A stretch of DNA of 64,000 nucleotides from Salminus brasiliensis (taxonomy: Eukaryota; Chordata; Actinopteri; Characiformes; Bryconidae). The stretch spans positions 20,238,443 through 20,302,442 of the forward strand of contig NC_132887.1 in assembly GCF_030463535.1 (NCBI RefSeq), read 5' to 3'. A program made the translations under genes and the position numbers. Shown here in pieces: positions 13,111 to 25,745 of this stretch. Below the pieces are notes generated by a model. It was not told where the DNA came from and did not search any database. It saw nothing but the letters and a program-made list of their open reading frames with translations. Every line of letters begins with the position of its first letter. Within the stretch, counting starts at the first letter, position 1.

Positions 13111-13339
13111 TAAGGACAGACTGTCGATTAAATGAACTTTTGCACAATACTGAATGCGATAGCTAATAATTATGTAATATAAATGGAGCGTAGAACTAAA
13201 CAATAACTAAGGTTTCTAATGATTAATGCAACCATTTGTTTAGGTTAATGCTTTTGGTTTTTTTTCCAATCCAGAGCAATATCTGTAATGATAGAGGGCA
13301 AATTTATGTGCTGTTATAAAATGTAACAGCAGTGCTTTC

Positions 13340-14040
13340 ATGTGTGCGTGTGTGTTACGACCGTGCGGCTCCTGCAGAATCTATGGAGCTGCATAGGTGA
13401 TCCCGTGACATCATGCAGTTGAAGGGAGCGCAAGTGGAGGCGGTGATAAAATGAGCATAGCACATAAAACGACAGCTGCCCACACACTCACACACACACA
13501 CACACACACACACACCCACCCCAATACACATGCACATACACACACTGAGATGGGCCTTGGGTCCATGTTTGAATGGCCTGGTATAAGGATCCACATAAAT
13601 TGAAGGAGATGGGAGGAAATCTCCAATTTGGACCAAAACCCAAGCAAACATGGGCTCGCGTGGGCTCGTAACTTAAGCTGGTCATCCGATTGCAGAAAAC
13701 CATAAAGAGATCTGTTTCATTTACGGTAATGCTGCTTGCCAGGCCCATGCACACACATGCACACATGCGTAGAGCTTGTATGTGTCATGGCAGAATAAGA
13801 AGGCGAGCAGATGCCATGATCCAGGGGTGCGGTTGGCAGGGAGCTGCTTGGCTTGGCCTGAGGCCATCCTCTCTCCCTGGTCTGAGGCCAGCAGAGATGC
13901 TTTTATTATGGGTTTACCTCCCAGAGCCACTGCAGGGACCAGGGGATCCAATTTAATACCAGCCAGCTGTCTGCACAGAGCGGCTGAGAGGTGAGCCTCA
14001 CACTGTGTACATGACTCTGTGTGTATGTGTGTGTGTGTGG
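13340..14040. other. GC-richer non-coding block with CA microsatellites
   Basis: Moderately GC-rich; (AC)n at about 13484-13514 and (TG)n near 14020-14038. Overlapping frames on both strands (78-109 aa) arise from the CA tracts and show no domain. It could include a regulatory element. Confidence 0.35.
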
Positions 14041-14049
14041 GGAGGCGCA

Positions 14050-15130
14050 TGTTTATGTATTTATGTAGCTTTGTAAAGGACTGTTTTTATTATGAATAGA
14101 GATGCTTATTTTTTCAGATAAGGTTCATTTATTCTTATTATTATTGGGGCAAAAATAAGGTTAGGTTTGGGTATAGGCTTAGAATATTATCATTATATTA
14201 TTTACCGTATCATTAATTATCTGTCAGGGAATCAATTATTTGAATAATCTCAAATCTATTAGCAGACACACATATTAAAATATTCTAATATGTTAGATCT
14301 GAGTAAAGTCACATGTTTCTAATCATTAGTACAAATCTAAGAATGGGAAATAAAAAGCAAAAGAAATGTGAGATATGTGCTTTTTAAGTGATTAACAGAA
14401 CTGTAGAGGATCATCCCTGTAACATAATCAATTAAAAAGCGGCTATCAAATCCCTAGGCAGACAAAATGACAGAAAATGTGTAAAAACAATTACAGTATA
14501 TCTTTTTTTTAATCATTTATTTATTATGTCTAGTTGTTTTCTAAATATTTTTTTGAGTGGGAAACCACACTGGTAACCTTAAATCTACACCGTAGAAGTT
14601 AGAATTGAACACAAAGTAACAAAGATGGAAAATATGACAAATACAACTTTCAAAGATTGCTGGATATCGGGGTAGTGGTAGGTTGGCTATCGTGATGGTG
14701 TGTCCATTAAAACACAGGAGGAAAATGGACTTGCAATCAATGTTTATTCACACAGAGGCTGGAAGAAAGGCTGGATGAATGGATAAATGAGGGATGATGG
14801 ATATTTGACAATAGTACATGGATGAAGGAAGAATGGATGTTGGATAGTTTAATCAACAAACAATACAACAAAAAGAATGCAAACTGCGTAAATAGACCAA
14901 AAGAAATAGTCAACCTAATGAAAGAAGACAAATGGATAAGAAAATAAATCAAACACTTAGATCATTACACATCCAATGAACAGTTCTCATTCCATAGCAA
15001 ATAAAATCAAACATTTAAGAGGTACATGTCCATGGCACGACGGAAAAACCTTAAAAACATATCTCACTGTGGCCTTTACTACTTTACACCTGCCCTGTAC
15101 CATTACAAACAATCATAGTCTTTGGAGTTT
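14050..15130. other. AT-rich DNA, no gene seen
   Basis: AT-rich; a loosely repeated GGATGAATGGATAAATG-type word lies around 14770-14830. Confidence 0.55.
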
Positions 15131-15132
15131 TC

Positions 15133-15225
15133 TCAAGTCAAGTCAAGTGGGTTTTATTGTCATTTCAACTACATACAGAGGACACAGTGAAACGAAACAA
15201 CATTCCTCCAGGACCTACCTTCTAC
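15133..15225 (+). repeat. fish interspersed repeat
   Basis: TCAAGTCAAGTGGGTTTTAT, then TCATTTCAACTACATACAG and GTGAAACGAAACAACATTCC. This motif is widespread in fish genomes; its class is not certain from sequence. Confidence 0.6.
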
Positions 15226-15339
15226 TAGGGGGAAATTCCAACAATTCCAACAATAACCGTTAGAACATGCTTGTTTGGGGTCAATGTACTGTTAGAACAC
15301 TAAATTGGGTCTTCCTTCTTCATTATTATGTCTCCTTTA

Positions 15340-16080
15340 TGCAATGTACCAGTTCCTCTAGTGGCAAAAACAGCCCAGAGCATGATGCTACCACCACCAT
15401 GCTTAACAGCTTTCAACCTAAAGCTTTTTGGAGCAGGGGCCAGTCAGCAATGTGGGCCAGCACAAACCTCGACGCCTCTGTTTCAGGCAGTTTAGTTCAG
15501 TTTTGTTTAGTTGGTGAAGATAAAAAAGGAAAATCCCAAAAACACTTAAAAAGGTGTTTGGGACAAAAGTGGCACAAGCAGGGTGAGTCGCCAGCGTGCC
15601 TCCAGGCACGCCATTCAACACACTCCCACCATGATTCAAACAAACCTTTAGTGGTCACAAGTGACCTCATCTAAGCTCCCTTGGAAAATCAGTGGCTGTC
15701 CTTAACCATGTGACCTACCTCTCCTAACAGTTGTTCATCATGACCATCCAAACCAATTTCCTCTCAGCTGAAGGTGACCGTTTGGGCCTTTTTGCAGATA
15801 TTGGCAAAGCGATTACACCTTCCTATAACTAGTGCCTATGTACAACTGCTTGAACTGTTTTTTTCTAAATCTGCAGTTGCTGAAATGGCTTTAAGAGACA
15901 TTCCTGACTTCCTGTGTAAATGTGCAGGCATTCTTCTCAGATCTGCGCTGAGCTCTCTGGACTTTCCCATTGTACTAAGTATTGGTCAAACCAATGCTGT
16001 GCTCAAAAGAAACCCTTTTTACTTGGAACAGAGAAGCTGCCAGATGTAGTCGATCATGATCACTAACGGGAAGTTACGAG
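15340..16080. mobile_element. DNA transposon debris, partly Tc1-like
   Basis: GAGCATGATGCTACCACCAC at about 15379 is the reverse complement of the Tc1-transposase tract coding GGSIML-like residues. The following 650 bp includes CTGAAGGTGACCGTTTGGGC and ACTTTCCCATTGTACTAAG and looks like another decayed element that I cannot classify. No intact ORF. Confidence 0.5.
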
Positions 16081-16819
16081 GCCTTGGTTTTGCCAGGTTA
16101 AGATATTTTGGAAATTTTAGCACCTATTTAAGTGGGTGTACACATGACTGTGACTGTGTCTGTACATTTGTGACCCTGTGTTGATTTCAGAACTCCAAAA
16201 AGTGCTAACTTTTTTTATGTTGTACTGTTATCCTGCCCCAGGAAAAGAAGTAAGTCATTGAAAGTCTAATATAGCCATGGCATTGAATTCCATGTATGTA
16301 AACCTTGGACCACAGCTGTATATAGTACAAACTGCACACAGTACATGGAGCTGTAGATCTATATAGCCATTAAAACATACCTTGACTAAAACATATACTT
16401 TATAATCACGATCACATGCAGTATGTAATGGCCTGACAAGGTATTAAAAAATAACATGTGTGTGTGTGTATGTGTGTGCATGTGTTTATATGTCTGTCAG
16501 CCTGCTCAACCTTTCCCAGCCTCATGAACAACTGAGCCACAGAGCTAAAGTGAACTCACTCTGAAAGTATTTCCATCTCTTACAGAGTGTCTGTTTTTGC
16601 TCTTTATAGTAATAAAAAACGTCTCTCCGTAGGGGAGTGTGTGGTGATGCACTCCCTCAGTGGGGTCCAGCTGTACCCACAATTCTCAAGAAGGACTGCT
16701 GCTGCTGTTTCTAGGGACTGTCTTAGTCAAACAAACTGTATAGCTCTCCATTTTATTTTATTCTTATACTTTAAGGGGAAATCACAGGCTATAGTAAAAT
16801 TGGTCTAGCTTAATCGCTA

Positions 16820-17625
16820 CCACGTCTACACAAATCCGTCTAAATGGCCTAGCAGGGTCATCTCTTCCATGAAGTCAGTGAGCGCAGTGCAGCCTATAGA
16901 AACCTCAATAAGGAATTACAGAAATAGCATTGTGACCACATTAGATCTAGCTCATATTGCTTGCTCAGAGCTCAGTAAAGGCCCATACTGTACCTATAAT
17001 CAGTTGCTGACTTATAACATTTGTCTTTTTAAAGCATCTGGTTTTGCAGCACAAAATGACCATGCTAGTCGCAGTTACAGTGATGCTCCTTACTTAGTGT
17101 GGCTGCTTGTGATCGCTTGCAGTCGATACAGAATGTGGTTGCTAGATTACATACCAGGTCAAACAAAAGGTCTCATATAACTCCCTTGTTAATATTTCTA
17201 CACTGGCCTTTTGTTGAGTATAGGATCCAGTTTAAATTCTTATGCTTACTTATATGCCCTGTTGTATGATTATGTGGTAAAACTACCCCACCCTTTTTCA
17301 TCAGTACGTTTTCTAAGGTCAAGTAAGTTAAGTCTGCTGTCTGCTCTGAGCTGCTGCCTAAAAACTCCTAAGCTTTTTGCTCCTAAGCGGTGGAATACTT
17401 TGTCACTTTCTCTAAGATCCGCCAACTATCTGAGTCTTTTAAGAAGCACTTAAAGACTTACCATTTTAAGCAGGCTTTTGGATAATGTACCAGGCAACAT
17501 TGTTCTTTTTTGTTTGTTTTTTGGGTATTTTGCAGCATGATTTTTTTTTAATGTATGTGTTTGTACATGTTTATTTAGTATGTTTTGTAAAGCGCCATGT
17601 AAAAGTGCTGTATAAATACATTTTA
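16820..17625 (+). pseudogene. LINE 3' end, reverse-transcriptase C-terminal remnant
   Basis: Around 17366-17430 the plus strand reads LFAPKRWNTLSLSLRSAN, then a KKHLKTYHFKQAF-like end. This is the hallmark C terminus of fish non-LTR (L2/Rex-type) ORF2, where FGPK.WNSLP..LR is usual. Upstream frames carry many stops. The tail, GTAAAGCGCCATGTAAAAGT, resembles LINE 3' UTR ends. Confidence 0.65.
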
Positions 17626-17700
17626 CTTACTTTTACCTTTATTACTTACTGATTAGGGACTGGACTGGAGGACTGATTTAACCCTTACATGCATATCTAG

Positions 17701-17770
17701 AGCGATAGATAGATAGATAGATAGATAGATACATACATACATACATACATACATACATACATACATACAT
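17701..17770 (+). repeat. (GATA)n-(CATA)n compound microsatellite
   Basis: GATAGATAGATA followed by ten or more ACATACAT units and GGGTGGATGG. Confidence 0.9.
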
Positions 17771-18229
17771 GGGTGGATGGGGGATGTGATGTTACCATGT
17801 TGTTACTAGGCGGTTGCTCTGGTGTTACATCCCATGTGCTTGGTTGGTGTTACTAGTGTATTTGCATTATTGTGAAAAAAAGTGTGCAGAAACCCCTTTC
17901 TGTCCTACTGGGGGGAAAAAATCTGTTGAAATCCGTTGCTACATGAAAACTGTGCGCCTGATCACAATCTGTATACAAGCCTGAATCGCACAGGCATCAG
18001 ACCAAACAATCTAGGAGTTGAGATCATGTTGATATGAAAAGGAAAAATATGTTTGTGTGAGGGAACCACAGTTGTCCCTGAGGTGAGCCCTTGAAGGGGT
18101 TAAGTTTAGTAGCAAAGATACAAAACAAGAGGGTGACCTTTTCATTACCCCTACAAGGCCATTCCCACTAATGGTCATCTGATGCAGGTGACTATAAGTC
18201 ATGTCCATGGCTGCGTGTCTGTTATGACT

Positions 18230-19080
18230 ATTTCCACACCATTAAACCACAGGCTTCCTTCTCGCGCGCTGACATCCCAGTTGTCCTCAATAGAGGACTG
18301 TGAAAGGCCTCATTCACTACAAACAGTCTGAACGAGTGTCTCTGGCGATTCACTTAAAGCCCTGCATGATGACATCAGCTTACCAAGCATGTGTGTATGT
18401 GTGTGTGAGAGAGAGAGTGTGTATGGGAACAGTGTGCGCATATATGGCAAATGCTCACACTTTACAGAGCAAAAAATGGGGCCGTTCTTATTTACCACCC
18501 AGCAATATCCGCGACGCACAAAACAAGCGGCCGAGGGCGCATAAATCTTCACCGTGCGCAGCATTATTGCTCTTTTTTATGCACGGATTTCGCTTGCTGG
18601 CGAGCGTCGCAAACAACATTTGCTTTAACAATGCAATCTGTTCCTCCCCACAGCCATTTGTTTTATGGACTCTATACGTTTCACATTCATGCAACAGATC
18701 GCACGGCGGAGGTAATTAACACTCCCCTCTCCAATAATCTACTGAGTGACACCAGCGCCTGTTTTGAAGAGGATGTACAGTGAATTATGTAAAATGTTTG
18801 GCAACATTTCACCTGATATTGCCGCCGTAAATCACGTCGCGGCCTTATGAAGCGCAGGAGCCTCGCGCAAATCAATTTTCGGAAAGGCTTGCCGCTGCTA
18901 TCATTAGGGTCGGCCTGCAGTCCCTGCTCTATAAAACACAGTAATGCGCTTTATCAGTTTTCTAAAGGAGAGTGCTCAAGTGTAAATACACTCCTACTTT
19001 ATCCGTTGCCAATGATATGTTTGTTTGCTGAGCTGATGAAACTGTGAGACCCGCAGGCGAGAGCATTGCCCCGCGCGAGT
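18230..19080. promoter_or_regulatory. strongest candidate conserved non-coding element
   Basis: About 0.8 kb of repeat-poor sequence with CpG clusters (CAATATCCGCGACGCACAAA, GGCGAGCGTCGCAAACAAC, AATCACGTCGCGGCC) and GGAGGTAATTAAC. ORFs on both strands overlap at equal length and carry no domain, arguing against coding. Composition differs sharply from the AT-rich flanks. Confidence 0.4.
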
Positions 19081-19898
19081 CAGAACTCGAGTGTGTTTTT
19101 TCTAAGGCAACACCAAAAGATTATCAGCTTCACAAGCATGGAAAAGCAATTGGGCCTCAGCTGTAACTGTATCTTATCACTTATCACACTGCCCACTGGA
19201 AAAAAGACACACACTGTACTTCATGCTCTTTTTAATGTCAAATGAGGGTATTAAGATTGCACAAGAGCAGCATGTACCCTGTTTTTTTCAGCTTTTAAAT
19301 CATAAACAACACCGTAGAGTTTCCATCATACAGTGCCAACACACTTCTTATCTCACCTGTTTGCATGAATAGTACACAGAATTGCATAGACCTGTTTTTC
19401 AGAAGCCAGCACTCCTGCAGTGAAGTTGCAGGAAAGAGTTATCAAAGAAGAACTACTTTTGATTCTCCAAAGAACCTTACATCCTAAGGTGTATTATGCA
19501 GAGACTAATTTTGGTGTTTAAAAAAAGAAGACACTGGGAGATACATGCCCGTCCCACCCTCACACACATTCCATTGGGATTGCACAGCTTAAGCGGTTCC
19601 CACTTTCAGGTGCAAAGCTGTTGCTCTGCTAGGTGTTAGGCTTTTTGTTAATAAAGGCTAGGCTAGCTAGGAGTTTTTAGTGGTTGCTAGGTGGTATAGT
19701 GCTGTTAGGTGATTGTTTTGTTGCTAAGTGCTTAACCCCTTTACGCAGCAAGGCTTATCACACTCTAAGGCATATAATTATTAAGTAACTATGGTCAATT
19801 CAGTAACTGAATGGTCTATGGTCAACTATGGTCAATTCAGTAACTATGGCAATGGTCAAAAGCCGATCCGCACCAAGAGCCCTTCGAGCTTCAAGTAC

Positions 19899-19900
19899 GG

Positions 19901-19951
<51 letters not shown>
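19899..19951 (+). repeat. (TA)n-(TG)n compound microsatellite
   Basis: About 12 TA units pass directly into about 14 TG units. It produces spurious ORFs of I-Y and V-C repeats on both strands. Confidence 0.9.
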
Positions 19952-19952
<1 letters not shown>

Positions 19953-20829
19953 AACATTTACACATTTACACTTGGGCCATCCTAATCTTATCATTTTTAG
20001 GACTAGACTAAGATTCTGTCAGATTACTAACAGTGTATTTAGGTGGCTATTTCAGAGTTGTGCCCAATGATCCAAGGTTCTGGACCCACCACGACCCTGC
20101 TCAGATAGAAGAGGAATGGCATTTGGACATATCAAGTGAGTGACTTAAGTTTTAGATTTGACTTTATTTTCCGATTTGACTGGATACTGACCAGTAAAGC
20201 AAAAATGTATAAAGATGATGATTTAAAAGGGGTGAAATGTGTGTAAGGTTTTGCTGTGGTCCTGGGTTTCATATAGGCAATATGGTTTCAATCCAACTAG
20301 AATAGGTTAGTAGGCTTATTAGGGCCCACAGAGTCAATTACAATTTTTAGAAATTGAGAATTCTATTTGATTGTCTGTGCTAGAAACATCATACAATTTA
20401 GCATTGATGATTGTATTAATTGACCTTCTTCCTGAAGGAGAATTAGCATGCAAAGTCTGTAATGTTTAGCCATTGCAGGTTTCCACCTTTAAAATAATTG
20501 CTAATATAAAAACAAAATAAACAGCAATGGATTATACATGACTTTTATGAAGATTCATAATTATAGGACATGTATGGTGATGTTTTAAACCCCTCTGATG
20601 AGTTTAAGACCTTTTCTCGCAAAGTAATATTACCAAACTGTTCAGAATGCTGACTTCTGACTTCAGCTGGCAACTTTAAATGGGAGGGAAACCTAGAGCA
20701 ACACTGTCATATAGGGAATTCATTCTGAAGTGTGGCTCTGTATACAGGCTCTTGCAGTTCAAGAGGTCACAACTACATAATAGAATTCTCCAGAAGTTTG
20801 CTCCTTCAAAGGAGACATCAGGAAATGTT

Positions 20830-20997
20830 CTAACATGACTTGGAGGCCCCAAAGCACTTGGCCACCGGTGAAGAGGGACGAGCTATGGCTGTTCCATTAA
20901 ATCACCTCTCACATGTGGCTAACTCTCTCTGCATGCAAACCGGAGTGAGAAATCAAGTGCTGCGGTACAGGTCAGGGCAGCTCCATGTCCTCCTCTG

Positions 20998-21031
<34 letters not shown>

Positions 21032-21260
21032 ACACTCGTGTGTAGGAGGTTTGCTAATGGGGTCGGTTTCAAAGGTGAAAAGCGTAATCCATCAGTTCTC
21101 CCCCCACTGAGTCCCCTCGCTCAGCCCCGGGTCCAGTACCGGTTTGAAGAAAAACAGGAGTTGCCGTCCAGCATGGAAATCCCCTCTTTAACTCTCTGCT
21201 CGGGGGGCATATGCAGAGAAACGGTATCCTGTGTTGACAATGTGTAATACGAGGGCTTAT
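20830..21260. promoter_or_regulatory. candidate conserved non-coding element with (GT)n
   Basis: GC-richer, repeat-free except for a 30-bp GT run at about 21000-21030. The 135-aa frame across it passes through the GT run as a VCVC string and has no recognisable domain. Confidence 0.3.
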
Positions 21261-21532
21261 CTCAGGGCAGCGCTTCAGTTTTAGAGTTGGGTTTTCTCCC
21301 TCTGATGTTTGTGCAGAGGGCTTTGCTGTAGATGATGATGGATATGCAGGCTGAAGCGTAGTTTTTTACGTAGTTCATTGGGTCCTTGCTTTGAAGATTG
21401 TGAGCTCTTTTTCACCTTGTTTTTGATGTGTCAGCAGAACATGGAGACGTCTGCAGCTGTTCCTGCATGCTTTCTGCTCCTAGACACAAAACAGAGGCTT
21501 TAGTTTTTACTGAAGGAAAGTTCCAGGATGTT

Positions 21533-22215
21533 CAGACAGTCTGCATTCCTACAGTCAAGTGAATAAATTAGGACACCCCATGAAAACCTTTGTCTTAAAA
21601 ACATTTAAAAGGTGGAGGTAACATAGCTAGAAATGCAAGTTCCTTGTGTGAAAAATCTCTAGAATCAATCAGGTGTAGATGATTAGAATATTTACTTTGG
21701 TTTGCTCTTGACTGTTGAAGTGAGTGGTATCATCATGGTCAGATCCAAAGAGCTCCCTGAGGCCTTCAGAAAGAAGGTTGCAAATACACATGTCTGGGAC
21801 GGGATTTCAAAAGATTTTCCACTGTCCTCAAGATGCTACAAGATGCATAAAGAAGTCTCCAACAATCCTATAATGTCATTACAGGATCTACTGGTAGCTC
21901 TCGCCATAGTTAATGTCAAAACACTGCATCTACAATCAGTAAGAGATTGCCCAAGTGTGATTTTTTTTATGGGAAACATTTTTTTTAAGACGAAACTCTT
22001 GCTGTCAAAAGCTCTTGCTGTCCATCAAAGCAAGACCAACATTGCCAGAGAACATCTAGACAAAGACCAGGACTTCTGGAACTACATACGTTGGAAAGAT
22101 GAATCAGATGAGAGCAGATGAGCACTGTGATGTACTGAGAAATCGAGCAGTGATTGGAGTTGTTGGGTGCTCTTACATGCAGAGGATCTAACCGTTGCTT
22201 TTCATGATGCAACAA
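21533..22215 (+). pseudogene. Tc1-like transposase pseudogene
   Basis: The left end, ACAGTCAAGTGAATAAATTAG, resembles a Tc1 terminal repeat. From the ATG at 21735 an open frame reads MVRSKELPEAFRKKV, typical of a Tc1-type N terminus. After a large internal loss it reads TNIAREHLDKDQDFWNYIRWKDE, the segment before the second catalytic Asp. The frame stops at 22121, and no DDE triad is complete. Confidence 0.75.
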
Positions 22216-22259
22216 CTGGGTGGTTTTGGTTTGAGGGCAGAGTGAAATGTTAAATTTTT

Positions 22260-22640
22260 ACATTTAACAACTGTAACAGTTGTGACACACACTCCCAGAC
22301 GTAAAAAGATAGGTTGGGTTTATTATAAAGGAGCAGAGTAAAAAGGGTAGTACAAACATAATAAATGCATAAACAGGATAACGAGTGTCCTAGACGTGAG
22401 CACTAGGAAAAAGCGAAACCAAAAACCAGGCAAGAGTCGAGAACCAGAAAGGACTAACACAACCAGCTAACTAAACAGTTGCAAAAGAGCAACAACAAGG
22501 TAGGTAGGTAAAAACAGAGAAGGGTCAGAGTTGGCAATACAAGAGTGATAAACAGGTTTATATAGTCCAGATTACATAGTAACAGGTGTGCATAGATAGT
22601 GGTCTGGGGATGAAGATCTGGGAAGCTGAGGAGGCCTGGT
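22260..22640. repeat. possible transposon or LTR remnant
   Basis: GTGACACACACTCCCAGACG, then GATAGGTTGGGTTTATTATA and a run of AACCAGGCAAGAGTCGAGAA-type words followed by TTATATAGTCCAGATTACAT. The layout recalls fish mobile-element flanks, but I cannot assign a class. Confidence 0.35.
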
Positions 22641-22843
22641 GACCTTTGACGGCGTTGTCAGCGAGTGGAGGGTAATGGGAGTTGGAAAAGAATGGATGGA
22701 ATGGATGTTGTTGGTTTATATTCAGTTGACTTTATGCAGTGACTTCTGATTAAGTATTACAGAAGAAGGGACACTGAATCTTTAGCATCATTGCTTCCAA
22801 AAGTTACATTGCCTCAATTTGACTAAGACTATAATTAATTAGA

Positions 22844-22844
<1 letters not shown>

Positions 22845-22900
<56 letters not shown>

Positions 22901-22905
22901 GGCTA
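22845..22905. repeat. (AAT)n-(ATT)n palindromic microsatellite
   Basis: AATAATAAT runs switch at about 22865 to ATTATTATT runs, so the tract is self-complementary and can extrude a hairpin. Confidence 0.85.
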
Positions 22906-22909
22906 TATA

Positions 22910-25560
22910 ATTATATACTATTATTTATCAGTATATATTATGTGTAATGCAGGATTATGTATGTACAATGGATTCTACACTAAAATAAAAATTCGAAAAT
23001 GCATACAGTTAATTTAATGTGATCTTTAAATCTTTCTCTGGTCTCAGTCTTGACTCACTAGGTTTAAACTACTAAACTGGACCAAACTACTAAGTTTTGG
23101 TCTTGACTCTGACTTGATATATATCCCGGTTTTGGTCTGATTTGATCTCGGCTCTAGCGGGCTTGACATTACATTTTAGGTCTTATGAAGTCAGTTCAGC
23201 CCATGGAAGATAACCTCATAATTCATACTGGGGTTGGAGCTTGTTTGTTTACCACTGGGCACAATCGATTAAAAAAAAAAAAAAAAAGAAATCATTTCTG
23301 TCACAGAAGAATTCAGCTTCGACACTTAGTTCCTAATATGGGCTTGACGGTGACTACAAAAGGACGACACTACCAGCAAAACAATTGCAAAACAATTGCC
23401 TTTGAATTATCTGCATTGATGCAAATGAACATTTTAGTGCACCTGCCCGCAGTGTCTGCCGGATGCCCACTTTGTTTATTTTTACAAACAGGAGTGCACA
23501 AATCTGAGTTCTCTGTGGATCTGTTTGATCATTTGATTCTCACATGCTGTATCTGTCATGAATACATCTCTGAGGACAGTTTTAGTTTTAGCTTGCTAGC
23601 TAGGTCTGATTAGCAGACTCTAGGACTATTATTAGCAGAATAACAGACTCTAAGATGTCTTCAACATGCATACACACCCAGAATCATGTGAAGTCAAGCA
23701 ACTGTGAAAATACTGTCTGAAAATATGAGCAAAACTCTCTCAACACATTCTCCAGCTGCGGGCATATATGCAGTTAACACTGCAATCATATGGCTTTCAA
23801 GCTAGCTTCTATTACCCTGGATTTTTTTTACAGTGTTAGCACATAAAATGCTATTCCACTTAACATTCAGGCACACGAAGTGTCCGTGGTCTGATGCTTA
23901 ATGGCTTTATCATCACCATCATCATCATAATTTGATGTTAGCCCTACATGCGTACAGGTTGGATAACGGGCAACAAACTCACTTCATTTAATTATGCAGT
24001 AATACAGTGCCAGCATCTTATATATAGCACAACCTTTATTGTATAATTATGAACCTGATATTTATTAGATTATTTTAGGCAATGAAGACACAATAAATCA
24101 CGTCCTCCAGGGGAAATAGCTCTGATCTATAAGTGAGTGTTGCTGCATTTAAATGCTGGGGCCATATAGAAATTGGTGTCCACTGGGACAGGGTAGAAAG
24201 AGCTTGCCTCGCTTGTTGTTAGGGCATGGTGTTGTCCATAAGTTATGTTAGAGCATTTTGTCAGGCTTGTTAATGGTCATTTTAAATGTGGCTGTTATGG
24301 TTTCAGGTGGGGAAGGCAGACTAAAATTTCAGGAGATAATTGCACTCGTAAAATTTCCCTTAACCAATCCCATTGACTGTGGGATGATTATGTGTATAAC
24401 ACTGCCCAAGATAGGGACTTTTATTGTAACCAAATTTGGACATTTGGAGTAAGTAAGATAGTTAGGTAATATATCATCTACATTCTATTGCAGTTTTACA
24501 GTGAACCACTGAAGATCTATAATATAATATAAAAGTAGTAAGTAGGTAAAAAAGATAGATAGATATGTGGAGTGTAAATTAATCATCTTACCAAGTTTGG
24601 CCTAGTGTCGTATTAGTGGTTTTATATATATATATATATATATATAAAAAAAAAAAAATACACACACACACACACACACACACACACGAAGACATTTTAG
24701 TGACATTCTCCATGTTCTGTTCTAAAGTCAGTTCAGAAACTATAAATGGAGGATTGGTTTAGCCTTTTAGTTGGATATCCTTCAGCCAAGTTGACCAGAC
24801 TAGGACCAGTTGTTAAGATAAATTTATGAGCTCCTCAGTTTAGGTCTTCCCTCGCACAGTGAGTTTGATGCAATGACTTCTTTCCTCATCAACATCTCAT
24901 CCAAGCTGGCTGTGGGGCGAGTTTCTCCAGTGCAGAAATGAAGGCATTAAAGGCCAGAATGGCTGCTGGCTCTGACTGAGCCTGGTTGGCCTGCATTTTT
25001 AATGAGAACAGCTGCTCCCCCTGCTCCTCTGTTCACCAGCGCGTTTGCTTAATCATACTCCCCCTGCAGCACCACGGACAGGGGGAAGGCAACACGGCCA
25101 GATCAGGTAGCAAGAGGCCAAAGAGAGCGAGAGAGACTAAGAGTGGGTGTGCGAGAGAAAGTGAGAAACAGTTCCTGTTAGGGCCAAATTATACTCCAGT
25201 GTCTACCACTCTGCAGGCAAGGCTAGGCATCGTGACATGACTGATATCAGCAGTAATCGTAGTCAAACTTGTAAGTGGGTTCTGACTGCTTTAAAGAGTG
25301 TATATTGTGGGCCTGAGAACAGTAGTGAATATTCTTCTGTTTTACATTTACATTTTGATTTAAAACAAAATGAATGTCAGCAAATTTGAGGTGAAATAGT
25401 GGAATATTTGAAATGTGGCATTTTAGAGGGTTTTTTTTTTTTACACATCCCAACCGAGTATTGTATTTTCATATGAACATGTTGACATAGGTCATTAAGG
25501 TCACTAAGCCTAATAGCCACTAAGATACTGTGGATCAAGTACCTTAGGTTAAATAAAAAT
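22910..25560. other. mostly unique DNA, no gene seen
   Basis: Contains poly(A) at about 23271-23287 and the compound microsatellite at 24620. A CpG-bearing block at 24860-25240 may be regulatory. The 142-aa frame at 23185-23613 has no recognisable domain. Confidence 0.5.
24620..24687 (+). repeat. (TA)n-poly(A)-(CA)n compound microsatellite
   Basis: TATATATA run, then about 12 A, then about 14 CA units. Confidence 0.9.
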
Positions 25561-25745
25561 TTAAGGGGTTAAGAGCACCCTTAAGCAGAGAGTCAAACGC
25601 TATGGATATACATACAACTGGTGTCATCAGCATACTGATGGAAGGAAATATTGAATTTATTGATAACTCTGGCTAACAGAAGCATATAACTGAAGGAGAG
25701 AATAGTGCTGGTCCCAAGACAAAACCCTGGGGCACTCCATGGGAA
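25560..25745 (-). pseudogene. LINE reverse-transcriptase fragment with YADD box
   Basis: On the minus strand GVPQGFVLGPALFSP, at about 25737-25690, is the fingers/palm motif of non-LTR reverse transcriptases. QYADDTSCM at about 25641-25615 is the catalytic YADD box. A stop falls between the two, so the fragment is dead. No LINE sequence is evident on either side. Confidence 0.72.

Noticed and set aside
18300-18783. Overlapping 139-aa and 110-aa ORFs
   Set aside because: Frames on both strands overlap at equal length, one includes a GT/GA microsatellite, and none shows a domain.
20840-21247. 135-aa ORF
   Set aside because: It runs through a GT microsatellite as a VCVC string and has no recognisable feature.
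21702-22121. 139-codon host gene
   Set aside because: The translation is Tc1-type transposase with internal deletion, flanked by a transposon-like end.
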